Shown here in pieces: positions 17,074 through 25,297 of a stretch of DNA of 41,933 bases (the first letter of the stretch is position 1; every line of letters begins with the position of its first letter). The stretch is from a virus. The stretch spans positions 1 to 41,933 of the IMG/VR virus record IMGVR_UViG_3300024252_000032; one strand, given 5' to 3'. The notes below the pieces were generated by a model. It saw nothing but the letters and a program-made list of their open reading frames with translations. It ran no database searches and was not told the DNA's origin. The position numbers were made by a program, and so were the translations under genes.

Positions 17074-19860
17074 ATGTCTTTTGAAACATTAAAAGCTACA
17101 ATAAATAGCAATATAGTATCGGGATTACCCGATGGTATTAGAGCGGATTATGAGAATAATCCAACGTTACAAGACATTGTATCTGCATTCGGACAAGATC
17201 ACATATATATGGGGAGTGCCACAGTCGGTACTTCCCCTATGACAGATGATAATGCAAGAATGTATATATCAAGTGGTAGTGGAGAATTTACTGCCTTTCG
17301 TGATAGTGGAAACAATGCTATAAATATTAGCGAGGGAGAGATTGCAATATTAAAAGGAATCAGCGGTGTATACGAGAAGAATGTTTTCTTCTCAGGTGAT
17401 ACAATAGATGATGCTGGTTCAGTTAGAATTAACGATACTGGAAGTCTAATTCAATTACAAGCTAAATACAATGGAAGTTGGGTTACAGCTTCTGAGTTTG
17501 GTTATATTGGAGGTGATATTACATTACAAGATGTTGTGTCAAGTAGTGTTAACGCAAACAGTGTAGTTGTAAACGGTTCTGTTGAGTCAACCTCAAATAC
17601 AGACGTTAAGGACTATCTATGTATTGATGGTGAGGTTTTAGTATCCCAAAATGAATACTTATACGCAGATGAATTTATAGAAGACAGATTAGAGTCTACT
17701 ACTGGTGAGTATATTCCTAACACAGCGAGTAATTCACTTGCAGAGATAGGTATGGATACTATAAATGATAAGTGCGTATTATATAATGAAGCTGTTACAT
17801 CTGAAGTGGGTGTTATAGAATCTATTGTTCCTGACAGTACTGACGGTAACTTCGACGTTACAAGAAGTTCTATTACTAATAGGGTTAATAGAGATGGTTT
17901 TATAGAGGAAGTACCAGCAAACACAGCGTCATATAATTATACAAGTGGAGATACACGTCCTTATCTATTGACAGAGGCTGCTTCTACAAATCTAATAACA
18001 TATCCAAAATCATTTGGTAATAGTTATTGGACTAAGAGTGGAGCTACTATTGAGGGTGATGCTAGTAGTGCGGGGAGTGAATTACATACATCCGCAAATG
18101 CAGCAAGTGACCCTAATGGGAATGAGGCTAATGCAACAACAGGCTGGGTAGTTGTAAATGGAATGGCATTGACAAGTGATGCTTCAGCCCCGCAAACAGG
18201 AGGTTATGCTTTGAAAGGAGTTAGTATTGGTATAGCATTCGGTCGAATGACATATTCTTTTAGTGGATTTACAATAGGTTCGATGTATAAAGTATCTATA
18301 TGGGCTAAGAGAGGAATCCAAGGGACAGACCAGAAAATAGCAGCTTGGGCTGGATTTTCTTCAATACCTATTACTTCTATAAGTTCTACATCGTGGCAAG
18401 AATATGTCTTTTATGTCGTTGCAATAAGTACGACGCCAGAAATAAGAATTTACTCAAATTACACTACAACTGTTTCTGGAGATGAAGTTTATGCTGATAA
18501 TATAAGCATCAAAGAAGTACAACCATTTGAAGCACCGAAAGAAATACCATCTACTAACGGAGTAGAGTTGGTAACTAATGGTGATTTTTCAAGTAGTACA
18601 GGATGGTCTTTGCGTAATAATTGGACTGTCTCAGGAGGTACACTAAACACAGTGTCTGAAAGTGATTATTCAGCCTACACAATAGGAGATATGTCAAATA
18701 AAATTGTAAAGGTTACTTATGACATAACATCACATACAACCGGTGGTGTTTCTGTTAGATTTTTTGGTTCTGAATCACAAATTGGCATTTACAGGGGTGC
18801 TGTTGGAACATACACAGAGTACATACAGGTTCAATCTTCACATAACGGGGACTTTGGATTTCAAGCGCTTTCATCCTTTACAGGTTCAGTAGACAACGTT
18901 TCTGTAAAAGAAGTAACATCTTACTCAGGCGGAGGCTTTGAGAGAGATGCTTATAAACTTGTTGAGGATACGAATAACTCTGCTCATTATATAAATAATG
19001 CAACTTCATCCGTAACCAGTGGGGCAACTGTGACTCATTCAACTTTTGTAAAGGCAGCCGAAAGGCGTTGGATTGCTTTATATGAAAGTTATAGCATTGG
19101 AAGTGGATATTATTTTGATTTAACTAACGGAGTATTGGGCGCAACGATTGGAATAACACCTGATAGTTATTCAATAAGAGAAATAGCAAATGGGTGGTAT
19201 AGAATAAGTATAACGACAACAGTGCCAAGCACAAGTGCACGAATTCGTATTGCACTGGCTGATTCTGATGGGGGTACTACTTATACAGGCGATGGCACAT
19301 CAGGCTTATACATTGCCTACGCACAACTTGAAGAAAGCGGTTATGCAAGTAGTCTAATGCTACCAACAACTGAGGGAAGCATAACAAGTAGAGTTGCCGA
19401 TGCAGTTACTAATGCTGGTAATCAAAGTTTGTTTAGTAGTGTTAATAGTAGTGGGGTGTTGTTTGCGGAGATTGGGGCGCATTCGGATGATGGAACGAAT
19501 AGATGGATAAGTATTAGTAAAGATGCTAATAATTACGTAGGGTTGGTATATACTGCAGCCACAAATCAGGTTGCTCTTTTTATAAATGTAGCTAGTAGCT
19601 TAGTAATAAAGACATATACCTTAACAGATGAAACAAATTTTAGTAAAATTGCAATTAGATGGGCTACAAATGATTATTCATTGTGGGTTGATGGGGTTGA
19701 AGAAGCTACTGATGCTACACAAGGTGCATTTTCTACAAATGATTTAACAACATTAAATTTTGGAGATAGTGGTGGAGGTAGTAATTTCTACGCCAAAACA
19801 AAAGCAATTGCAGTATTTGATTATTTGAGTGATGAAGAAATGATAAGATTAACTAAATAA
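17074..19860 (+). CDS. Receptor-binding tail protein 2 (lectin-type modules)
   Basis: 928 residues. The same N-terminal anchor as the preceding gene (MSFETLK, FGQDHIYMG, DDNARMYI) and the same C-terminal LamG-like domain (KIAIRWATNDYSLWVDGVEEA). The middle holds an additional jelly-roll module (around residues 345-480) before the one that opens ELVTNGDFSSSTGW and closes VDNVSVKEV. The protein is conserved with its neighbour while the DNA is strongly diverged, so the duplication is old. Probably binds a host surface glycan with a different specificity. Confidence 0.85.
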   Translation: MSFETLKATINSNIVSGLPDGIRADYENNPTLQDIVSAFGQDHIYMGSATVGTSPMTDDNARMYISSGSGEFTAFRDSGNNAINISEGEIAILKGISGVYEKNVFFSGDTIDDAGSVRINDTGSLIQLQAKYNGSWVTASEFGYIGGDITLQDVVSSSVNANSVVVNGSVESTSNTDVKDYLCIDGEVLVSQNEYLYADEFIEDRLESTTGEYIPNTASNSLAEIGMDTINDKCVLYNEAVTSEVGVIESIVPDSTDGNFDVTRSSITNRVNRDGFIEEVPANTASYNYTSGDTRPYLLTEAASTNLITYPKSFGNSYWTKSGATIEGDASSAGSELHTSANAASDPNGNEANATTGWVVVNGMALTSDASAPQTGGYALKGVSIGIAFGRMTYSFSGFTIGSMYKVSIWAKRGIQGTDQKIAAWAGFSSIPITSISSTSWQEYVFYVVAISTTPEIRIYSNYTTTVSGDEVYADNISIKEVQPFEAPKEIPSTNGVELVTNGDFSSSTGWSLRNNWTVSGGTLNTVSESDYSAYTIGDMSNKIVKVTYDITSHTTGGVSVRFFGSESQIGIYRGAVGTYTEYIQVQSSHNGDFGFQALSSFTGSVDNVSVKEVTSYSGGGFERDAYKLVEDTNNSAHYINNATSSVTSGATVTHSTFVKAAERRWIALYESYSIGSGYYFDLTNGVLGATIGITPDSYSIREIANGWYRISITTTVPSTSARIRIALADSDGGTTYTGDGTSGLYIAYAQLEESGYASSLMLPTTEGSITSRVADAVTNAGNQSLFSSVNSSGVLFAEIGAHSDDGTNRWISISKDANNYVGLVYTAATNQVALFINVASSLVIKTYTLTDETNFSKIAIRWATNDYSLWVDGVEEATDATQGAFSTNDLTTLNFGDSGGGSNFYAKTKAIAVFDYLSDEEMIRLTK

Positions 19861-19870
19861 AAAAAGTAAG

Positions 19871-20200
19871 ATGAAATTATTAAAGCTAAGTTTTTCAAAC
19901 AAAGAAGAGTGGAATACAGTAAAGGAAAGTTTATTGATTCCAAATGAAGATGGTATATATCCGTCAAACAGTACTTACACAGCTAATACAAGTTACGGTT
20001 CAGCTACAGTTGTTGAGATAGGTCACGTACCTATTGCAGCCGTATTAAACGAAGATGGTGAAGTAGTTACTGAAGCGACATTTCATAGTGATTATGCAGT
20101 AGACATTCTATTTGCAGATGATATTATGAAACAAGTATCCATTGCTGAGGCTAGTCCTTATATAATAGAAATTGATAATCCTTACCACAACTTCATATAA
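19871..20200 (+). CDS. Small protein associated with tail fibre genes
   Basis: 109 residues, acidic, no membrane segment. It follows the second receptor-binding gene by ten bases and overlaps the next gene by TAATG. Small genes at the end of fibre genes often encode fibre chaperones or fibre-tip parts; nothing in the sequence decides between these. Confidence 0.5.
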   Translation: MKLLKLSFSNKEEWNTVKESLLIPNEDGIYPSNSTYTANTSYGSATVVEIGHVPIAAVLNEDGEVVTEATFHSDYAVDILFADDIMKQVSIAEASPYIIEIDNPYHNFI

Positions 20201-20577
20201 TGATTGTATTTAAAAACAACGATGTATCAAATTTTAGAATGGCATACAAGTCTTGGTTCTCCCCTACGGAGAATCTTGACGATGTCGTTGTTAGATTTGA
20301 GAAAATAAATGCTGAAGATGTTACATATACATTTGATGCACAGATAACAGACTACGACTGCTACAATAGACTTGTTAGTATTCAAACATCTGTTGAACTT
20401 GATACAGGTGAATATATTATGTCCTTATGGACTATAGGTGCTTATTCATCACAATACAACAAAGACGACTATTCAGTAGTTGATGACTACTTGAATTACA
20501 TTGCTGTAGATAACGCAAATATAAAAAGAGAAAACGATAGAGTAGAAGACTCAAGTGGAGTTGTTGTTTTCGATTAA
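20200..20577 (+). CDS. Small beta-rich protein in the tail fibre cluster
   Basis: 125 residues, acidic, with alternating strand patterns (VVVRFEKI, YTFDAQITDYD, GEYIMSLWTIGAY). Such patterns resemble the upstream lectin-like tail domains, and it may be a baseplate upper-protein-type N-terminal domain. Starts in the preceding stop (TAATG). Not recognised with certainty. Confidence 0.5.
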   Translation: MIVFKNNDVSNFRMAYKSWFSPTENLDDVVVRFEKINAEDVTYTFDAQITDYDCYNRLVSIQTSVELDTGEYIMSLWTIGAYSSQYNKDDYSVVDDYLNYIAVDNANIKRENDRVEDSSGVVVFD

Positions 20578-20604
20578 TAAACATTATAGTAAAAATAAAA
20601 AGAT

Positions 20605-20760
20605 ATGAAATTTATAAACGGATATAAGGCTGCTGCAAAGCAATCTGACAAATGTGAGATATTATGTAGGATTGGGAAAATAACCCTAATTGAACTTAAA
20701 CTGGATATATCTAAAGGAGATTATAGAATCACATTGTTAAATCTTACAATAAAAAACTAA
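20605..20760 (+). CDS. 51-residue hypothetical protein
   Basis: A short ORF (begins MKFINGYKAAAKQ, ends NLTIKN) filling the gap between the 125-residue gene and the third receptor-binding gene, with an A-rich leader (AAAAATAAAAAGAT) like real genes here. It is basic and contains two Cys. Its 5-base spacing to the next ATG fits the local gene density. No function recognised. Confidence 0.5.
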   Translation: MKFINGYKAAAKQSDKCEILCRIGKITLIELKLDISKGDYRITLLNLTIKN

Positions 20761-20764
20761 TAAT

Positions 20765-21946
20765 ATGGCTTGGGAAACATTAAGAGCATTCATAGATGAT
20801 AAGATTAGGGATAAGCTACCTATAAAAATAAGCGCTGATCTTGACCACAATCCTACTCTTAACGAAATAGTAGATGTATTTGGTCAGGATTATATATATA
20901 GTGGAATAACTGGTAAAACACTACAACCATTTAACGATGATAATAGAAGAATGTATTTTACTGATGGTTCTGTTGGTAACTACCTATTCTTTAAGGATGA
21001 GTTAGGAGCTGTTCTTTCAGTTGAAGAGGGTGAGTTTGTTATATTTACGGGAGTAAATAACGTATGGGTAAAGAGAACAATATATAATAATGGAACATTC
21101 CTTACTCTACCTGATACACCAGCATCATTCATTGGTGCTGCTGGTAATGAGGTTAGAGTGAACGACACTGGAACTGCGTTAGAATTTGTTAATACATCAA
21201 AGTTTACACCTACACTAGAGAGCGAAATTAATGCATCTACAGCCGTAACTCAGGTTATGGCAGTACAAGGTGATGGTATAGCTACTGACTCTGTAACAAC
21301 TCCTTTATTGGTAGTTGGTGATAGTGAATATGAGGACTCTACTACTATAGATGATGGAGGCTTTCCTACATTTTGGGGAACGGCAGTGAACTATCAGTCA
21401 GTTAGTGTGTCTATGTTAGAAGCTAAGACTCTTGGTATTAAAGACCCTGACTTAGTACAGTACAAGGATAATGGTGCTGGTAGTACTGGTGTTTATGCTT
21501 ATACATTCGATGCTTCATCAGAAGAAGAGTTGCTGTTCTCAATTGATGTACCGAGACAATATCAAGAGAACACAGATGTAGGAGTAAACTTTAATTGGGT
21601 GTCCGCTGAAGACGGAGCTGCTGGTTTAAATGTTGCTTGGGGTATTGAGTATGCTTGGTCTAATAGAGGTGAATTATTTGGTAATACTTCGACAGCAATT
21701 GCTGATGATAGAGTACCATTAGACGCTCAGGTAACTCAGGATACTCTTTACAGGACAGAGGTAAGTTCTATAGATGGTACTGGTAAAGATATAAACTCAA
21801 CGCTTTTATGTAGAGTATACAGGAATGCGACTAATGTATTAGATACATTTACTTCTGATGCGTCCTTATTAAGCGTGGACTTTCATTTCGTTTGTAATAG
21901 CATAGGTAGTAGGCACGAGCAGAGCAAGGGTGTTGCAACACCTTAG
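20765..21946 (+). CDS. Receptor-binding tail protein 3
   Basis: 393 residues. The N-terminal anchor is the same family as in the two larger proteins (MAWETLRAFIDDKI, HNPTLNEIVDVFGQDYIY, DDNRRMYFTDG), but the C-terminal module is different: a jelly-roll-like segment (FPTFWGTAVNYQ, LLFSIDVP, FNWVSAEDG) resembling phage tail-spike or knob modules rather than LamG. The shared anchor suggests all three attach at the same site on the tail tip. Followed by the second bipartite element. Confidence 0.75.
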   Translation: MAWETLRAFIDDKIRDKLPIKISADLDHNPTLNEIVDVFGQDYIYSGITGKTLQPFNDDNRRMYFTDGSVGNYLFFKDELGAVLSVEEGEFVIFTGVNNVWVKRTIYNNGTFLTLPDTPASFIGAAGNEVRVNDTGTALEFVNTSKFTPTLESEINASTAVTQVMAVQGDGIATDSVTTPLLVVGDSEYEDSTTIDDGGFPTFWGTAVNYQSVSVSMLEAKTLGIKDPDLVQYKDNGAGSTGVYAYTFDASSEEELLFSIDVPRQYQENTDVGVNFNWVSAEDGAAGLNVAWGIEYAWSNRGELFGNTSTAIADDRVPLDAQVTQDTLYRTEVSSIDGTGKDINSTLLCRVYRNATNVLDTFTSDASLLSVDFHFVCNSIGSRHEQSKGVATP

Positions 21947-21970
21947 ACATAATATATAACGGAATAATCT

Positions 21971-22034
21971 AATCGGAGTTTTATTGTGTTGTACCATAGT
22001 CATTTACAAGATTTTTTTTGGCTAAAGGTCTAAT
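21971..22034 (+). promoter_or_regulatory. Bipartite late element, copy 2
   Basis: AATCGGAGTTTTAT at 21971 and GGCTnAnGGTCTA at 22020, again 49 bases apart and with eight T before GGCT. The two blocks are identical to those at 10713 and 10762 except for two bases. It sits 25 bases after the third receptor-binding gene and about 60 bases before the portal start. Probably a late promoter or regulatory leader. Confidence 0.6.
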
Positions 22035-22092
22035 ATAGTAGAACTAACCATTAGGTTATTCTGTTATTAACGATAATAAAAAAACATAAACT

Positions 22093-23397
22093 ATGAGTAG
22101 AGTACAAAAGTTAATTGATGGTGTCTTTGCAGCCATACCAACGACTGCAAGTAGTAACACTATGGATAGGAATCCTATAGACCAAAGTCTTGAGGGCTTA
22201 TTAAAGAATCCTCAATACGGCAAAGTTGGTGCATTCGAATATATTAAGTTCGGTCAGAACGATGATATTGATACAATCCTTGAGATACTAAAAGACAAGT
22301 CTGCTACACACAGTGGTATACTTAATCGTAAAGCTAAGATGGTTAGCGGTGATAGGCTTATTGCTGAAGGACTAACTGGTGGTAACGATAAGGCTTGGAA
22401 TGCTTTTGAGAAAGCTGCTGGTGGTAAAGTAGGTTCAAGCCTTGAAGTACAATGGAAGCGTATGGGTAGCATATATGAGACTCAAGGTGCTGTTGGTATA
22501 CTTGTGCGTAAGTCAGGTAATGACATAATAGCCATACAAGCTGTATCACCAAGACAAATGAGAATAGGTACGCTAAACAGTAAAAACGAAATTGACCATT
22601 ACATATTAAGACCTACATTTGTTAGGGGTAGTGGTAGGATATTCGAGAAAACAGAGCGTAAAGTTCCAATCTTTGAGTTAGATAAAAATCAAAAGGAATC
22701 TTTGTTATATATAAAGAATCCAGCTACTGAGAATGACTTCTATGGTACACCTAACTATATAGGTGCTTATAACTTCATTGAAGCAGATTATAAATTTGGT
22801 GTAACTATACACAATGCTGCTGAGAATGGTTTCCAACCTAAAGTAATGGCTACATTCGTAGGACGTAATATGTCAGACGAACAAAAGGAAGCACACGCTG
22901 ATGCATTTAAGGATAACTTTAGTGGTTCTGATAGAGAGTTAGCTATTGTTAATTATGTGCGTAGAGAAGAGGAGATGCCTAAGATTGAGAAACTTCAAAT
23001 AGAGAATCTTGACAAGACTATAAGTACAATGGCTGACCTTAATGATGCTAAGATACTAACAGCTCACTCCGTAACTAATCCAGCTTTGTTTGGTGTTATG
23101 GTAAGTGGTAAGCTAGGTAATAGTGGTACTGAGTTAGAGTCTGCTTATAATGTATTCAGAGCTACTGAGATGATTCCTGATAGAAACCTATTACTTGATG
23201 GTTTAACATTGGTATTCTCAGGTAGTAAGTATGATGACATAGAGTTCGTTGTTGAAGACCTTAATATAACTCCACAAGAGAATCGTGGTGGTGATGTAAC
23301 ACAGGATGAAGCTATCGAGGATACTCCTAAAGATGAGGCTCAGTCTAAATCAGATGATAAAGCAGATAAGGACACTAAATCAACTAAAAAGAAATAA
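22093..23397 (+). CDS. Portal protein
   Basis: 434 residues, the dodecameric channel through which DNA is packaged. The middle shows the PBSX/HK97-like portal pattern: GAVGILVRK, IQAVSPRQMRIG, then the conserved NDFYGTPNYIGAYNFIEADY with a following helix, and DLNDAKILTAHSVTNPALFG near residue 320. The last about 35 residues are a charged Lys/Asp-rich tail. It is separated by about 10 kb from the capsid and protease genes and by about 21 kb from the terminase, an unusual order. Followed at two bases by the connector gene. Confidence 0.88.
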   Translation: MSRVQKLIDGVFAAIPTTASSNTMDRNPIDQSLEGLLKNPQYGKVGAFEYIKFGQNDDIDTILEILKDKSATHSGILNRKAKMVSGDRLIAEGLTGGNDKAWNAFEKAAGGKVGSSLEVQWKRMGSIYETQGAVGILVRKSGNDIIAIQAVSPRQMRIGTLNSKNEIDHYILRPTFVRGSGRIFEKTERKVPIFELDKNQKESLLYIKNPATENDFYGTPNYIGAYNFIEADYKFGVTIHNAAENGFQPKVMATFVGRNMSDEQKEAHADAFKDNFSGSDRELAIVNYVRREEEMPKIEKLQIENLDKTISTMADLNDAKILTAHSVTNPALFGVMVSGKLGNSGTELESAYNVFRATEMIPDRNLLLDGLTLVFSGSKYDDIEFVVEDLNITPQENRGGDVTQDEAIEDTPKDEAQSKSDDKADKDTKSTKKK

Positions 23398-23399
23398 CT

Positions 23400-23846
23400 A
23401 TGGCTAAGAAATATTATACTATCAGCGACGGATACTACAGAGAAGAGTATCCAATGGACGTTAACTTAAATGTTGAGAAATTTTATTCAGTACAGAGACT
23501 AGAGCAGAAGACTACTTTAGTTGATATCTTAGGTGATAACGTAGCTGAATATTTTATGGAAACAATACTACCTACACCAGTAAGTAGTAGAGAATCTTGG
23601 CAAACAGAGTTTCTTGAAGAAGTTCAAGACCTTATGGTGTTCTGTATTGCTAAAGGATTAGAAGACTTCAATAGTGGTAATACCAATGACAAACTTGTTA
23701 ATGGTTTAAATTCCAAGATTGAGTTCTACAAGAAAAGAGTAAGGGAATATATAACTGAATCAACTGAATTAACAGCGATTCAAGGTGATGATAGCGCATC
23801 TGGTAGAGAGCCTTATCAGGGACTTCCCACATACTTCTACCGTTAA
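23400..23846 (+). CDS. Head-tail connector (adaptor) protein
   Basis: 148 residues, mainly helical, starting two bases after the portal stop. Size, acidic N-terminal half and position directly after the portal fit the gp6-type adaptor that docks on the portal. It is the last gene of the plus-strand block, followed by a terminator. The family is assigned from context rather than from a clear motif. Confidence 0.6.
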   Translation: MAKKYYTISDGYYREEYPMDVNLNVEKFYSVQRLEQKTTLVDILGDNVAEYFMETILPTPVSSRESWQTEFLEEVQDLMVFCIAKGLEDFNSGNTNDKLVNGLNSKIEFYKKRVREYITESTELTAIQGDDSASGREPYQGLPTYFYR

Positions 23847-23870
23847 GATACTTTTTTATCGTTATTATTT

Positions 23871-23902
23871 AAGCCGCCTCCTTAGTTGGAAGCGGCTTTT
23901 TT
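23871..23902 (+). terminator. Intrinsic terminator between convergent blocks
   Basis: AAGCCGC and GCGGCTT form a 7-bp stem, extended by TCC/GGA inside, followed by six T on the plus strand. It ends the late transcript. On the minus strand the stem is followed by TTAAATAATAAC only, so it would stop early transcripts weakly. Confidence 0.9.
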
Positions 23903-23904
23903 GT

Positions 23905-24111
23905 TTACTTACCTCCCGATTCAATCTTTTCAATTATCATTTGTAAGTAATGCTCAAGTTTGTATAAATCTTGCACTCCGTTCTTATCCTTGTAACGAAG
24001 CAGATATTTTAGTATGTTACCCTCATAAAAATCGAGGTTATGGTCGTCTACAATATCTACAACTTGTATCTTATACTTGCTGTAGTGGTCTCCTCCCACC
24101 TGACTATCCAC
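23905..24111 (-). CDS. DUF3310-family protein
   Basis: 68 residues with the hallmark opening VGGDHYSKYKIQ, then NLDFYEGNILKYLLRYKDK and a helix with DLYKLEHYL. This matches DUF3310, a small phage family that includes part of T7 gp1.7, which has been linked to nucleotide metabolism. It overlaps the upstream lipoprotein gene by eight bases and is the last gene of the early block. Confidence 0.85.
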   Translation of the reverse strand: MDSQVGGDHYSKYKIQVVDIVDDHNLDFYEGNILKYLLRYKDKNGVQDLYKLEHYLQMIIEKIESGGK

Positions 24112-24367
24112 AGACTTCTGACCTTTCTATTTCTAACTCACCTAGTTTAGCTCTAGCTTCCATCATCCTAACATTAAGTTGCCCCCAAATATCAGGGTCT
24201 GTATTAGGATTAAGGTATAGCTCCATCATTCTATCTATCGAGGATTCTTGCCTTTCTATCTCTTGCTCTATAACATAACAAGGGTCAAGTTCATTTGTCT
24301 TACTACAACTAGAAAACAAAACCGTCATTACCATAGTCATCATTATTATATTACTTAATTTTTTCAT
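24104..24367 (-). CDS. Phage-encoded lipoprotein
   Basis: 87 residues with a classic lipoprotein signal: positively charged MKKLSN, hydrophobic stretch to about residue 18, and lipobox LFSSC with Cys at about residue 21. The mature part (about 66 residues) is acidic and helical with Glu/Arg heptads. Phage lipoproteins of this size are outer spanins or superinfection-exclusion proteins. Its place in the early block favours exclusion or host takeover over lysis; this is inference. Bacteroidota surface-export signals right after the Cys (SKTNELD) are not a clear match. Confidence 0.8.
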   Translation of the reverse strand: MKKLSNIIMMTMVMTVLFSSCSKTNELDPCYVIEQEIERQESSIDRMMELYLNPNTDPDIWGQLNVRMMEARAKLGELEIERSEVCG

Positions 24368-24371
24368 ATTA

Positions 24372-24743
24372 TTATATTTTTGTTGAATCGTTTATATTTA
24401 AGTAAGCAATCTTTTTACTTACCTTATTAGTGTTACTAAAGTCAGTTTGCTTAGGCATTTTTGCATCAATCCAATCGTATTTCAGTTTTATAAGATTGAA
24501 AGAGAATACACCTAAAGGTGTTGAGTTGACATATCTAACATTACATCCTAGACTAGCGAGTTTACTGTATTTCATCTCTTCCAATATTAATGTAGGATAA
24601 TGCGTCCTTCTGCATTTCAATTCAAATACTGTATTAAACTTAGGTGAATACGCATCAAATGACGAGTACTTATCTGTAGGCTTTACTAAATCAGGAATAT
24701 AATTATCCTTTATATACGTGAACAATTCTCTTTCGTATCTCAT
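24372..24743 (-). CDS. PD-(D/E)XK-type nuclease-like protein
   Basis: 123 residues. SSFDAYSPKFNTVFELKCR has the spacing of a PD-(D/E)XK active site: Asp in the first strand and ELK in the second, followed by a helix with EMKYSKL. A conserved SP/F pattern follows in the C-terminal part. Small phage members act as endonucleases in recombination or host DNA breakdown. The gene has its own promoter, one of three copies of a repeated element, directly upstream. Confidence 0.65.
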   Translation of the reverse strand: MRYERELFTYIKDNYIPDLVKPTDKYSSFDAYSPKFNTVFELKCRRTHYPTLILEEMKYSKLASLGCNVRYVNSTPLGVFSFNLIKLKYDWIDAKMPKQTDFSNTNKVSKKIAYLNINDSTKI

Positions 24744-24762
24744 AGTTTTATTTATTTATTGT

Positions 24763-24848
24763 TTAAAGTAATACCGTAGAGTACCCTTAAAACGCATTTT
24801 AAAGCGTTCTAAGAATACTTAACGATAAAGTTATATAATGTATCCATT
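24763..24848 (-). promoter_or_regulatory. Early promoter module, copy 3 (before the PD-(D/E)XK gene)
   Basis: Read on the minus strand: TGGATACATTA (24836-24846), 23 bases, TTAGAACG, a small dyad (ACGC/GCGT around ATTTTAA), 21 bases, then TACTTTAA (24763-24770) where the other copies have TACTTwTG. The spacings equal those of the copy at 39.2 kb base for base. TACTTTTG fits the Bacteroidota -7 box TAnnTTTG, so this is probably a regulated early promoter for the gene starting at 24743. Confidence 0.65.
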
Positions 24849-24870
24849 AAGGGTATAACTGCAACACCAC

Positions 24871-24993
24871 TTACAAGGCGTTAGTAATAACGTAAATTAC
24901 AGCTAGTATAAGGCTAAGAGGTATTAATATCATAAAAAATAACTCTACTGCATTGAAAAACATTTCAATAGTATTATTAAGGAATTTCTTCAT
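24871..24993 (-). CDS. 40-residue membrane protein, paralogue of the one at 39.4 kb
   Basis: MKKFLNNTIEMFFNAVELFF is followed by a hydrophobic helix and the end ITNAL. It aligns along its full length with the 41-residue product at 39422-39547 (shared K-F-x-N, NA-x-E, IPL, IL). Both genes end directly before a copy of the same promoter module, so gene and promoter seem to have been duplicated together. One transmembrane helix; function unknown. Confidence 0.7.
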   Translation of the reverse strand: MKKFLNNTIEMFFNAVELFFMILIPLSLILAVIYVITNAL

Positions 24994-25001
24994 AACTTTA
25001 T

Positions 25002-25112
25002 TTACCTCCCTTGCCCCTTATATTTCTTCTTATACAACTTACTACTTGTCAATACACTGTTCTTATTCTTTGAATGAACACCTTTTCTATTTATTTTCTT
25101 TTTTGCTAACAT
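25002..25112 (-). CDS. 36-residue basic protein
   Basis: Begins MLAKKKINRKGVHSKNKNS and ends KKKYKGQGR; about half of the residues are Lys, Arg or His. Very small basic proteins of this form, ending in a KY-x-GQGR motif, recur in flavobacterial phages. It could bind DNA or RNA, but nothing more can be read from the sequence. Starts 9 bases upstream of the 40-residue membrane gene on the same strand. Confidence 0.55.
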   Translation of the reverse strand: MLAKKKINRKGVHSKNKNSVLTSSKLYKKKYKGQGR

Positions 25113-25116
25113 ATTA

Positions 25117-25296
25117 TTATATTGTTTTTAAGTGAACGTTATTACTACCACAACCATCACACTTGTAAGGGTCTTCTGTCTTAGAGTAAAACAGAGTCTC
25201 AGTATCCTTGTTATAGGATAGCTGAGGTCTGCTACTCGCATTGTAACGAAAGTCTTTATAACAATCCCTACAATTTAGTATTATTTCAACTTTCAT
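25117..25296 (-). CDS. 59-residue zinc-ribbon-like protein
   Basis: Two CxxC pairs, CRDC at residues 9-12 and CDGC at residues 46-49, frame a short beta-type segment, giving the four ligands of a small zinc ribbon. It lies between the 36-residue basic gene and the 167-residue gene with gaps of four bases and one base. Role unknown; such ribbons often contact nucleic acid or polymerase. Confidence 0.65.
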   Translation of the reverse strand: MKVEIILNCRDCYKDFRYNASSRPQLSYNKDTETLFYSKTEDPYKCDGCGSNNVHLKTI

Positions 25297-25297
25297 A

